Source: an uncultured Campylobacter sp. (GTDB lineage Bacteria > Campylobacterota > Campylobacteria > Campylobacterales > Campylobacteraceae). From it: DNA of 64,000 nucleotides. Where the stretch lies: positions 105,386 through 169,385 of the forward strand of contig NZ_CALKZP010000051.1 in assembly GCF_938002845.1 (NCBI RefSeq). Reading direction: 5' to 3'. Position numbers and translations under genes: made by a program. How positions within the stretch are numbered: position 1 is the stretch's first letter; every line of letters starts with the position of its first letter. The notes under the pieces are model-generated. The model made no database searches. It was not told where the DNA came from and was given only the letters and a program-made list of their open reading frames with translations. Shown here one piece after another: positions 50,678 through 58,679 of this stretch.

Positions 50678-51739
50678 ATGAATAACGTTAAATGGTACAT
50701 CATCGCAGGCGCCGTGCTAGGCGTGCTGGGTGCGACGCTGGTGCATTTGGGAAACCCGGGCAATATGGGCGTTTGCGTTGCTTGCTTTTTGCGCGATACC
50801 ACGGGCGCGCTGGGCTTTCACCGAGCTAGCGCGGTGCAATACATCCGCCCTGAGATCATAGGGCTCGTATTCGGCGGCTTTTTAGCAAGCGTGCTTTGGA
50901 CGCGCGAGTTTGCGCCGGTTACCGGCAGCTCGCCGTTTGCGAAATTTTTCCTAGGAATTTTTGCGATGATCGGCTGCCTTGTGTTTTTGGGATGTCCGTG
51001 GCGCGCGTTTTTGCGCCTAGGCGGCGGCGATTTGACCGCGTTAGCCGGGTTAGCGGGTCTGATTTGCGGCGTACTCATTGGGTTTTTGCTTAAAAAGCGC
51101 GGCTATGAGGCGAGTAAAGAGGCAAGGCTTAGCGGCGCGATCGGAATTTTGCCCGTGCTACTGGGCGCTGCGCTGCTTGCGGCCTTGGTTTTCGGACTCA
51201 AAACGGGCGAGGGCGGCGCGCTTTTTATCTCCTCTAAAGGCCCCGGCGCGCAACATGCTGCGGTAGGCATCTCGCTGGCTGCGGGCATTATCGTGGGCGC
51301 GGTGATGCATAGAAGCAAATTTTGCAGCGTCGGCGCGTTCGGTAGAATTTTCCGCGGCGATTTCTCGATGTTTTGGGGCGTGCTAAGCGTCATCGTGTTT
51401 GCAAGTATCGCAAATATCGCGTTTGGTCAATATAAGCTCGGCTTTGACGGCCAGCCTATCGCTCATAACGATTTCGTTTGGAATTTCTTAGGCATGGTGC
51501 TCGCAGGACTTTGCTTCAGCCTTAGCGAGGGCTGCCCGGGCAAGCATCTGGTGCAGGCCGGGACGGGAAATTTAAGCTCGGGCATATTCGTCATCGGCAT
51601 GGCGGCGGGCGCCGCGATCGCGCATAATTTCTTGCTTGCAAGTTCGGCCAAAGGTATCACCGAGTTCGCTCCTTACGCGGTCGCGATCGGTTTTGTTTTC
51701 GCGCTTTACGTGGGGATTTTTCAAAGACGCGCCGCTTAA
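50678..51739 (+). CDS. yedE: YedE family putative selenium transporter
   Basis: A 353-residue inner-membrane protein with about ten hydrophobic segments in two YeeE/YedE repeats. Conserved cysteine segments are MGVCVACFLRDTTGALGFH, FLGCPWRAFLRL, MHRSKFCSVGAFG and EGCPGKHLVQAG. The full pattern is that of the YedE type thought to take up selenium or sulfur compounds; the usual small partner yedF (a TusA-like protein) is not next to it here. It stands alone after a long gap with inverted repeats. Confidence 0.85.
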   Translation: MNNVKWYIIAGAVLGVLGATLVHLGNPGNMGVCVACFLRDTTGALGFHRASAVQYIRPEIIGLVFGGFLASVLWTREFAPVTGSSPFAKFFLGIFAMIGCLVFLGCPWRAFLRLGGGDLTALAGLAGLICGVLIGFLLKKRGYEASKEARLSGAIGILPVLLGAALLAALVFGLKTGEGGALFISSKGPGAQHAAVGISLAAGIIVGAVMHRSKFCSVGAFGRIFRGDFSMFWGVLSVIVFASIANIAFGQYKLGFDGQPIAHNDFVWNFLGMVLAGLCFSLSEGCPGKHLVQAGTGNLSSGIFVIGMAAGAAIAHNFLLASSAKGITEFAPYAVAIGFVFALYVGIFQRRAA

Positions 51740-51798
51740 GGCTGATATTTAATCTCAGAGATCAATCTATACAGAGGCGGTGTATCTAGTCAAGCTCT

Positions 51799-51828
51799 GG
51801 CGGCGTACTTATAAAGAAATACGCCGCT
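51799..51828. repeat. Hairpin behind yedE
   Basis: GCGGCGTA (51800-51807) pairs with TACGCCGC (51820-51827) around a 12-base AT-rich loop, with a further G-T pair outside. No T-run follows. The rest of the 297-bp gap (51740-52036) shows only AAATTT words. Confidence 0.5.
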
Positions 51829-52036
51829 AGCGCAGAGCGCTCGCTGCAAGATTGGCGCAAGCAGCTAGAGATGGAATTTAAAAATTTGCAGCCGTATTCA
51901 TAACGCGATAAAGCAAATGATAAAATAGATTCCGCGCAAGAAAGATTACGATCAATTTTTAAGAGTCGCGCCTTTAAATTTTAAAAATTTAAAGGCTTCG
52001 CCATTTGAGACTTTTTCATCTAAAGCTCTTTAATTG

Positions 52037-52582
52037 CTAATTAAAATCCAGCCATACGTGGCGCTGAGTCTTATCCAAATCAATACCTTTTCTCTTTATA
52101 AAAAATTCTTTTATCCTGACGTAGTCGTCCATAGTTTCTATCGTAAAGGCGATATCTTTATCCTTGCCTCGGATTATTATATTATCGTAGAATATACGTC
52201 TAAGTTGAAATTTAAAAACCAAAAAATACATAAATTTTGAGATGAATAAAAACAAAAACGTCAATATTAATATAAAAATTACTTTGGAACTACCTGTTTC
52301 TATATATTTTCTTACGCCGATAGCTAATACCAATATGCAGATCAATAAAAAAGCGATTATCGTAGCATACGGATCAAATTTTAAGAAAAATCTATAAAAA
52401 GCGCCTTGCCTCCTAAGCCACTCATTATCTCTTGCAAAATAGGCTCTTTTTACATCCTTAAGATCATCTAAGAATATAGTTTTTTCGGGCATTTTATTTG
52501 TATAATAAGCAACTCGATCATTATAAAATTTTACAAATTTCTTATTGTAAAAATTTGTAAAATATTCCATTATGATAGGCAA
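52037..52582 (-). CDS. Two-membrane-segment hypothetical protein, probably the second part of a split gene
   Basis: A 181-codon frame starting from a TTG. It has an N-terminal region like FVKFYNDRVAYYTNK, two adjacent membrane segments (near residues 72-90 and 98-120) and a C-terminal basic/acidic part. The layout parallels the C-terminal two thirds of the protein encoded at 52983-53831 (IKFKNSVIEYYSEK, two membrane segments, short tail). The open frame continues upstream past the TTG (reading QLFIVFPFFG before it) towards the preceding short gene, in a different frame. I think this and 52620-52940 were one gene broken by a frameshift. AT-rich; function unknown. Confidence 0.5.
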   Translation of the reverse strand: MPIIMEYFTNFYNKKFVKFYNDRVAYYTNKMPEKTIFLDDLKDVKRAYFARDNEWLRRQGAFYRFFLKFDPYATIIAFLLICILVLAIGVRKYIETGSSKVIFILILTFLFLFISKFMYFLVFKFQLRRIFYDNIIIRGKDKDIAFTIETMDDYVRIKEFFIKRKGIDLDKTQRHVWLDFN

Positions 52583-52619
52583 TCCGAAAAATGGAAATAC
52601 TATAAAAAGCTGATTATAT

Positions 52620-52940
52620 CTAGTTTGATTGGGTTCGTATGAAATACATAAAAATCATAATCGCAAGCGTGCATGCCGTAGCAAGAACTATATAAAAACT
52701 AGTCCTATCTTTGAGCGCTAAAGGCTCTTTATTGTAATCACGAGTGCAACTCGAATTTTGTTCAAATTTATTAGGCTTTTCGTTTGTATTTATCGTAGAG
52801 TCATCTGTGAGTTTTTCAAATTTAGAATTCTTACTGTCAGAATTTTCGGCATCAAAATTCCGCCCTGAACCCCGCTCTAAATTTTGACGCCGTTCATTTA
52901 AAATTTTATTTGGCTTCTCAAGCCTCTGTTTTCTATCCAT
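52620..52940 (-). CDS. Short ORF with one membrane segment, probably the first part of a split gene
   Basis: A 106-codon frame. A low-complexity N-terminal part (RGSGRNFDAENSDSKNSKF) is followed by RDYNKEPLALKDRTS and one membrane segment (FYIVLATACTLAIMIFMYFI). RDYNKEPLALKD closely matches RDYDKEPIIIKD in the neighbouring protein at 52983-53831, just before that protein's own membrane-associated part. This supports the idea that 52620-52940 and 52037-52582 together form a frameshifted paralogue of it. No function can be suggested. Confidence 0.45.
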   Translation of the reverse strand: MDRKQRLEKPNKILNERRQNLERGSGRNFDAENSDSKNSKFEKLTDDSTINTNEKPNKFEQNSSCTRDYNKEPLALKDRTSFYIVLATACTLAIMIFMYFIRTQSN

Positions 52941-52982
52941 CTTTTATTCTTTATAGCCTACACAAAAATTTGTGGCGGGATT

Positions 52983-53831
52983 TTATCTAAATTTTTTTCC
53001 CGTTTTCAATAGAAAATAGGCTTTTAGCTCCCCGTATTCTTTACTTGTTAGTATGCTTGCTTCGATATAATTACCGTTGCTCATAAAAATAAGGCTGTCG
53101 TTTCCTATATCAAATCCCAAATTTTTCTTAAATCTAAATATGATTAAGGGCGCAAACGCCAAAAATAAGGAGATCGGCACAATTAAAATTCCATAAGAAA
53201 TTTTATTTTTAAAAGTTACTACCAAAGATAAAAAGATTATCCACCCGAACGCGACAAAAAATGTTGAAATTTTACCTTTTTCCGTCATTTTTAAAGTAGA
53301 CGGTCCAAAGGTGCGTTTTATTGCAATTATTTCGGATAAATTTATAGAGTATAGAGTCGCCCTCTTTTTCTCTGAATAATATTCGATAACTGAATTTTTA
53401 AATTTTATATAGCAGGTGCCAAATTTATCCGAAAGTTCTAGCCAGCGTTTAACGGATCTTGGCGAGTCTTGCCTTGTTCCAAAATCTATGAAATTAAGAA
53501 AATACAGAAATGGCGAATAAAATTTAATCATCTCTATTGAATTATCTTTTATGATTATCGGCTCTTTGTCGTAATCCCTTGCTTGAGTTTTAAAATTTTG
53601 CAAAGGTGTATCAGTGGCACAAGAGAGATCGATTTGCGATTTTTGTTCAACGACATTCGTAAAATTTTGCTCGCTGGCATTTATAGAATTTTGCCTGCCA
53701 TCGCTCGTAAATTTTAGCCCGCCGCCCGCCAAATTTCGCTTATCGCAATTTTTATCTTGTAAGAAATCCTTTATATTTTTATCATACCGCGTTTTGCTTA
53801 TGCCAAACCTAGCAATTTCGTCCTTACGCAT
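52983..53831 (-). CDS. Hypothetical membrane protein, 282 residues
   Basis: The N-terminal 85 residues are low-complexity and hydrophilic, with words such as SEQNFTNVVEQ. Then come RDYDKEPIIIKDNS, a folded-looking region ending IKFKNSVIEYYSEK, and two membrane segments (near 195-215 and 222-245) followed by a short cytoplasmic tail. The middle could be a PH-like domain, as in other bacterial proteins with such hairpin membrane segments. It is the intact member of a local paralogue group. Not recognised as a named family; AT-rich compared with the trp genes beside it. Confidence 0.6.
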   Translation of the reverse strand: MRKDEIARFGISKTRYDKNIKDFLQDKNCDKRNLAGGGLKFTSDGRQNSINASEQNFTNVVEQKSQIDLSCATDTPLQNFKTQARDYDKEPIIIKDNSIEMIKFYSPFLYFLNFIDFGTRQDSPRSVKRWLELSDKFGTCYIKFKNSVIEYYSEKKRATLYSINLSEIIAIKRTFGPSTLKMTEKGKISTFFVAFGWIIFLSLVVTFKNKISYGILIVPISLFLAFAPLIIFRFKKNLGFDIGNDSLIFMSNGNYIEASILTSKEYGELKAYFLLKTGKKFR

Positions 53832-53893
53832 TTGGTTCCTCCTTATACGCGCTTGATTTAGATATAACTATCGCGCGAGTTTGCACGCAGAGA

Positions 53894-55645
53894 TCAGCCT
53901 TGCGCATTTTTTAAAATTTGCAAAATTTCGCTTATCTTTTGTGGATCTTTAATGCCTCGCGCGTCCTCCATGCGGCTGTTTAGATCGATTGCGTAAGGAC
54001 GCAGCACGAGCGCTTCAAGGATATTTTGCGCACCGATACCACCAGCAAGAATGAAAGAGATCGTGCCGTTTTTAGCAGAAGCGTCATGCTTATTCGCGCT
54101 ATCATCTTTTGTGGCATCCAGCTTGCCTACTTCGCCGCCGTCATTTGAAATATTTGGCGCGCCCGCCTTATAGTCGCTTGCGCCTTGATCATTGACGCCT
54201 TCGCTTGCGGGTCTTACACCACTCAGCCGCGCGGTAGCACACGCGCTAAATTTGCACTCATCGTCATTCTTTGCGGCGCGACGATCGGCGCTCGCTTCTT
54301 GTTTCGTATTGCTCGATCGAACAATATCATGTGCGCGCTCGCTCGCTTCATTGCTATTAGAGGCACAGCACATGTTGCTTGCTTTCTCGAGATTTAAATT
54401 TCCGTTTTCGCTATGCTCCACGCAGGAATTGTTGTAGCCGTTGTTTTTGTCGCGCTTTAAATTCCCCTCGCTATATCTGTTACAGATCGCGCTGTGTTTA
54501 AGATGGCTCCTTGCGCCGTTTGAGCTTTGAGCGGTGCCCGCTACATAGCATTTTTTTTCGCCACTTACTGCGTTATTTTGCGTATCGCAGCGCCCGCTAG
54601 CCGAGTCACATTTTGTGTCGCCTATGCTTTGAATCGTGCTGCCCGCGCAGTATTTTTCATCACGCGTCGCGTCGTATTGCCCTTCGTAGCCAAGCCCTAC
54701 GCGTCGTAACAGATCCCAGTCGAAGCTCACGCCGTTACCGCCCAGGCTCGCTCCTTTGGCGTCAAATAAGATCCGGTCGCAGCTCAAACCCTTAAGTGGC
54801 GGAATCTCAGCGCCAATGCTTAGCACCTGCCACGCCTCTATGCCTGCTGCGTTGAGGCGCGCTTTGAAATCCGCGCTTATGTGTCCATAAATCTGAGCGC
54901 AGTCTAGCTCGCAAAGGCTGCAAATTTTTAAAATTTGCTCCTCGTCTAAAGCTTCCGCGTCTAAAATTTCAAAATTTAGATCTTTTACAGAAGCAGACGC
55001 GGTGCGGCTTGCGTTTAAATTTACGCTCAAATCCTCGCGCTCGTTTTCATAAAATTCTAAGCCGCTATTGCTGCCGCAAGTTTTGCCGCTAAAATTTTTA
55101 CATTCGCACGAGGCGACGCTGTGTTTTTCGGAGCTCAAAGCAAAAACTCCGACGCACTTTGCGCCGTTTTCGTGCGCGATGCGTGCGATCTCGCGCCCTG
55201 TCTCTATACTCACGCGGCGCTTGGAGCTTGATACGAATATCACGCCTAAAAACTCCACGCGCACGCCCGAGCCATCGCCCAGATTTCGCGAACTGCCGCC
55301 GAAATTTTTATCGCAATCGGAATTTTGCTCGGACGTAAAATTTGCATGATTTTGTGCGCGGTAGGTGAAATTTTCGCCGTCCTGATTAAAATTTTGTGCA
55401 AAATTTTGGCCGTCAGAATTGAAATTTCGCGTAAAATTCTCGGCATCCGAATTAAAATTCCGCTCAGAATTTTCGCCGCAAAAATTAGAATTTTTTATTA
55501 AGCTCTCACTACCCGATTGCGGTAAATTTTTGGCGCCGTCCGTGCACTCTAAATTTGCGCATAAAGCCGAGCTGCACGCCAGCACCGCGCGAGCTTCGGC
55601 GGCGCTTTTGATGCCGCAAATTTTGATCTTACTTCTGTACGACAT
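53894..55645 (-). CDS. trpF: Phosphoribosylanthranilate isomerase TrpF with three large insertions
   Basis: Third step of the tryptophan branch. Core motifs appear in order: KIKICGIKS with the catalytic cysteine, EFLGVIFVSSSKRRVS, GAKCVGVFA, LDCAQIYGH, RILFDAKGASLGGNGVSFDWDLL with the catalytic aspartate, FILAGGIGAQNI and AIDLNSRMEDARGIKD. The core is about 220 residues, the normal size, but the frame is 583 residues long. Insertions lie at about residues 32-126, 172-226 and 316-526, all hydrophilic and rich in N, S, D, K and C. Both catalytic residues remain, so the enzyme could be active if the inserts sit in loops. The start overlaps the methyltransferase gene by 17 bases. Confidence 0.85.
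   Translation of the reverse strand: MSYRSKIKICGIKSAAEARAVLACSSALCANLECTDGAKNLPQSGSESLIKNSNFCGENSERNFNSDAENFTRNFNSDGQNFAQNFNQDGENFTYRAQNHANFTSEQNSDCDKNFGGSSRNLGDGSGVRVEFLGVIFVSSSKRRVSIETGREIARIAHENGAKCVGVFALSSEKHSVASCECKNFSGKTCGSNSGLEFYENEREDLSVNLNASRTASASVKDLNFEILDAEALDEEQILKICSLCELDCAQIYGHISADFKARLNAAGIEAWQVLSIGAEIPPLKGLSCDRILFDAKGASLGGNGVSFDWDLLRRVGLGYEGQYDATRDEKYCAGSTIQSIGDTKCDSASGRCDTQNNAVSGEKKCYVAGTAQSSNGARSHLKHSAICNRYSEGNLKRDKNNGYNNSCVEHSENGNLNLEKASNMCCASNSNEASERAHDIVRSSNTKQEASADRRAAKNDDECKFSACATARLSGVRPASEGVNDQGASDYKAGAPNISNDGGEVGKLDATKDDSANKHDASAKNGTISFILAGGIGAQNILEALVLRPYAIDLNSRMEDARGIKDPQKISEILQILKNAQG
55364..55462 (-). repeat. 33-bp tandem repeat inside trpF insertion 1
   Basis: Three adjacent 33-bp units encode RNFNSDAENFT, RNFNSDGQNFA and QNFNQDGENFT; a decayed fourth unit lies at the higher-coordinate side. 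Each unit holds two AAATTT-type cores. Insertions 2 (about 54968-55132) and 3 (about 54068-54700) are less regular. Confidence 0.8.
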
Positions 55646-56750
55646 ATAAAAATTCAGTCACGTAAAGCTCGCGCGCGTTTAAATTTCTGCTCGCGCGGTA
55701 AGTCGGATAGCGGATCTCTATCGTGCGCACGGAGCCGATGTGTGCGAGGTTTTTTAAAAATTCCGCCTTCGAAATGAAGCCCTCGGAATTAAAAGAGATT
55801 ATTAAAAATTTCGCCGGAAATTCCGCCAGCAGCGCGAAAAATTCCTCCGCAGCACTTGATTTTTTATTATACGCCGAGCGGTTCCAGTCTGCGGGGATCC
55901 CAGAAACCCTGCTAAGCTCCGCAGCATTTGGGCTCTTACCCTCGTTTATAAAATCCGTGATCAAATTTAGCATGAAATAGTTCGAGCCGTAGGGATGCTG
56001 ATTGTAAGGGGGGTCGAAATACGCGACGTCAAGCTGCGAAAAGCGCTCGCGCGTACTCTGCGAAAAGCGCGCGGCGTCCTCTTGAAAAACCGCGCTTTCG
56101 CAGGCAAAATTTGAAAGCACTGGCAGGCGCAGAGAAATTTCGCCCATTATACGGGCTAGCGCGTTTTCGCCGCTGCCGCCGAACTTTCCCACGCCCGCTT
56201 TGTCCTTGTAAAAGCCCTTAAAAACGCCGCCCGTGTTTGAGTGGATGCTCGCCTCGCTAAGCAGCGGCGCTGTAAAAAAATCGCGAAATTTTTGCGGGAT
56301 TTTGCTAATCTGCTCGCAAAGCCCGCCCAAAATCAGGGTGTTTCGGCGCGTGTAAAAAGCGCGCTCGCCCGCCTTGATATCCAGGTCGTCCTTCGGCGCG
56401 TACAGCTCGCTAAAAAAGCTCTCCTTCGGCGTAAAATTTCTTAAAATTTCAGCGTGCAGCTCGCTCAAGTCTCGCCACAGCTCGTCGCTAAAATTTGAAA
56501 GATAGCAGGAGTTTATCGCGCGCGAGTAGCTCTCTAGGTCATTTGCGATAACGAGGTTTGAGTGCGCTTTAGCCAGTCGCGCGACGATGCCGCTGCCGCT
56601 AAAGACGTCCGCGAAGCTGATCTTGCTCTGCCCAAGCTCCGCCTTAATCTCGCAGATCGCACGCTCTATCGGCGCTAGCAGCGAGCGCTTGTTGCCCAGA
56701 TAGCTGATGAGCTGCTCGCTTAAAAACTCCCTCTTTTCGCCGCTAGCCAT
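55629..56750 (-). CDS. D12-class N6-adenine DNA methyltransferase
   Basis: A 373-residue amino-methyltransferase. YLGNKRSLLAPI (motif X), FADVFSGSGIVARLAK (motif I, SAM binding) and VAYFDPPYNQHPYGSNY (motif IV, DPPY) identify the D12/Dam class. The middle section is longer than in Dam. It probably methylates adenine in a short DNA site; the site is unknown. It lies between trpGD and trpF on the same strand: its ATG directly follows the trpGD stop and its end overlaps trpF. No restriction enzyme gene is nearby, so it is an orphan or solitary methylase within the trp operon. Confidence 0.85.
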   Translation of the reverse strand: MASGEKREFLSEQLISYLGNKRSLLAPIERAICEIKAELGQSKISFADVFSGSGIVARLAKAHSNLVIANDLESYSRAINSCYLSNFSDELWRDLSELHAEILRNFTPKESFFSELYAPKDDLDIKAGERAFYTRRNTLILGGLCEQISKIPQKFRDFFTAPLLSEASIHSNTGGVFKGFYKDKAGVGKFGGSGENALARIMGEISLRLPVLSNFACESAVFQEDAARFSQSTRERFSQLDVAYFDPPYNQHPYGSNYFMLNLITDFINEGKSPNAAELSRVSGIPADWNRSAYNKKSSAAEEFFALLAEFPAKFLIISFNSEGFISKAEFLKNLAHIGSVRTIEIRYPTYRASRNLNARELYVTEFLYVVQK

Positions 56751-58364
56751 CTAAGCTCTCGCCCTCACGTAGTTTTCGTAAAATTTCCACGTCTTGCCCG
56801 ATCTGATCGCCTCTAAAATGAGCGGCTTAGCCTCCGCAGGACTTGACACGACATCGGCGCAGTATAGCGCAAACATCGCGTTTAGCACGACGATGTCAAA
56901 TTTCGGCCCGCTAAGCTCGCCTTTTAAAATTTGTTTTAAAGCTTCGGCGTTAGCCTCGCCGTCGCCGCCTTCTATATCGCCGTGAAATGCGCGTTTAAAG
57001 CCGAACTGCTCGGGATTTACGCGGTATTCTAAAATTTTGCCATCCTTGACCTCGTGGATTAGCGTTTCGTCACATAGGCTGATCTCGTCCATGCCGTCCA
57101 TGCCGTGCACCACCAGAGCGTGCTTGCGCCCCAAAATCATCAGCGTTTCGGCGATGAGTCCGTTTACTTCCTCCAGATAATTGCCCACGATCTGATTGCT
57201 GAGGCTTAAATTTGGATTTAGCAGCGGCCCCATTATATTAAAGACGGTACCGATTTTTAGGCGGTTGCGAACCTCTTTGACCTCGGCAGTGATCTTGTGA
57301 AAAAACGGCGCGTGAAAAAACGCTAGCCCCGTGCGATCTAACAGCGCTCTAATCTGCGCCAGATCGCTAAGTAGCGGCACGCCCAGAGCGTCCAGCGCAT
57401 CGGAGCTGCCCGATCTGCTGGTAATCGCGCGGTTACCGTGCTTGGCGACGCGCACGCCGAAGCTTGCCGCGATAAAGGCCACGGTCGTGGAGATATTGAT
57501 CGTCTTTAGCCTATCGCCGCCCGTGCCTACGATGTCAAACATCGGGCTCGGATCGTCGTAGGTGATCGAGTATTTTAATATACTGCGCACGAGCGCCGTA
57601 AGGCTGCTTGGGTAGAGCGACTTTTCGCTGATCAGCACGAGCAGCCCCGCAAGCTGCACGATGTCGTAATCCTGCTCGTAAAGCGCCTTACAAATGACCG
57701 CATAATCGTCGCTATCTAATGGGAAGCCCTTTTGTAGCTTCAACATAAACGGGGCGAAATTTACCACGAGTTTCTCCTTTAAAATTATCTTTTTGCCGTA
57801 ATTGATGAAATTTTCGATGATCTTTTTGCCGTATTGGGTAAAAAAGCTCTCGGGATGAAATTGAATGCCGAAAACAGGCTTGCTTCGGTGCTTCATCGCC
57901 ATTATAATGCCGTCGTTTTCGCTCTTTGCTAAAATTTCAAACTCGCGCGGCAGCGTAGCTTCGTCCACATAAAGCGAGTGGTAGCGCATCACTTCAAATT
58001 TTCGCGGCAGCCCGCTAAAAAGCACGCCGTCATTGAAAATTTCGATCGTCGAGCTCTTGCCGTGCAGCGGCACATCCAGCTGCTTTATCTGCGCACCCGC
58101 CGCGTATCCGATCGCCTGATGCCCAAGGCACACGCCCAAAATCGGCACATCCAAATCCGCGCACAAAATATCCAGGCAGACGCCGCTGTCTTTTGGGTGA
58201 TTTGGCCCAGGGCTTAGGATTATGTGCGACGGGGCAAGCTCGCGCACCTGCTGCAGCGTTATCTCGTCGTTGCGGAAGTAGCGCACCTCCTCGTCGCTTA
58301 GCTCCAAAATGTATTGATAAATATTAAAAACGAAGCTGTCGTAATTATCTATCATTAAAATCAA
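56751..58364 (-). CDS. trpGD: Anthranilate synthase glutaminase fused to anthranilate phosphoribosyltransferase (TrpGD)
   Basis: A 537-residue fusion. Residues 1-190 are the TrpG amidotransferase (DNYDSFVFNIYQY; GVCLGHQAIGYA with the catalytic cysteine; FHPESFFTQ) that feeds ammonia to TrpE. Residues about 200-537 are TrpD (DIVGTGGDRLKTINIST; KHGNRAITSRSGSSD; MGPLLNP), which adds phosphoribose to anthranilate. The same fusion occurs in other campylobacters. The frame starts at TTG 58364, eight bases after a GGAT site; an ATG three codons later is possible. Unlike trpE and trpF it carries no clear insertion. Confidence 0.95.
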   Translation of the reverse strand: MILMIDNYDSFVFNIYQYILELSDEEVRYFRNDEITLQQVRELAPSHIILSPGPNHPKDSGVCLDILCADLDVPILGVCLGHQAIGYAAGAQIKQLDVPLHGKSSTIEIFNDGVLFSGLPRKFEVMRYHSLYVDEATLPREFEILAKSENDGIIMAMKHRSKPVFGIQFHPESFFTQYGKKIIENFINYGKKIILKEKLVVNFAPFMLKLQKGFPLDSDDYAVICKALYEQDYDIVQLAGLLVLISEKSLYPSSLTALVRSILKYSITYDDPSPMFDIVGTGGDRLKTINISTTVAFIAASFGVRVAKHGNRAITSRSGSSDALDALGVPLLSDLAQIRALLDRTGLAFFHAPFFHKITAEVKEVRNRLKIGTVFNIMGPLLNPNLSLSNQIVGNYLEEVNGLIAETLMILGRKHALVVHGMDGMDEISLCDETLIHEVKDGKILEYRVNPEQFGFKRAFHGDIEGGDGEANAEALKQILKGELSGPKFDIVVLNAMFALYCADVVSSPAEAKPLILEAIRSGKTWKFYENYVRARA

Positions 58365-58679
58365 AATTTTATCCTTTTTTAGGGCGTTTGCGCCTCTTTA
58401 AAATTCTAAATAGTTTAAATTTAACCGCTTTGCGGCGGCTAAATTTAGCGCCGTTTTAGCGCCGCTGCGGGCTAAATTTAAAATTTCGCCCGCGGCTGCG
58501 GCATTACTACATCAGCTGCGACGTTACGCTGCTTTGCAGCCGATATGTATCTCGGCTTTGCGGCGCCGAATGAAGCTCGCCGTTAAATTTAACGTCTTAG
58601 CGGCGACGCGTTTTAAATTTAGCCGAATCAAACTCGCACCGAAAAGCGGTGCGCCCCCGGTTAGCTAAATTTAAAGCGT
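58365..58679. other. 315-bp gap between trpE and trpGD with several hairpins
   Basis: No gene seen. The DNA is a patchwork of AAATTT words and GC-rich blocks. It contains a perfect palindrome GCTAAATTTAGC near 58438, CGGGC/GCCCG flanking AAATTTAAAATTT near 58478, and a seven-base stem CGCACCG/CGGTGCG with a five-base loop (58635-58653) shortly after the trpE stop. The last could stall or terminate the trpE transcript. A gap this long inside a trp operon is unusual for Campylobacter. Confidence 0.5.
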
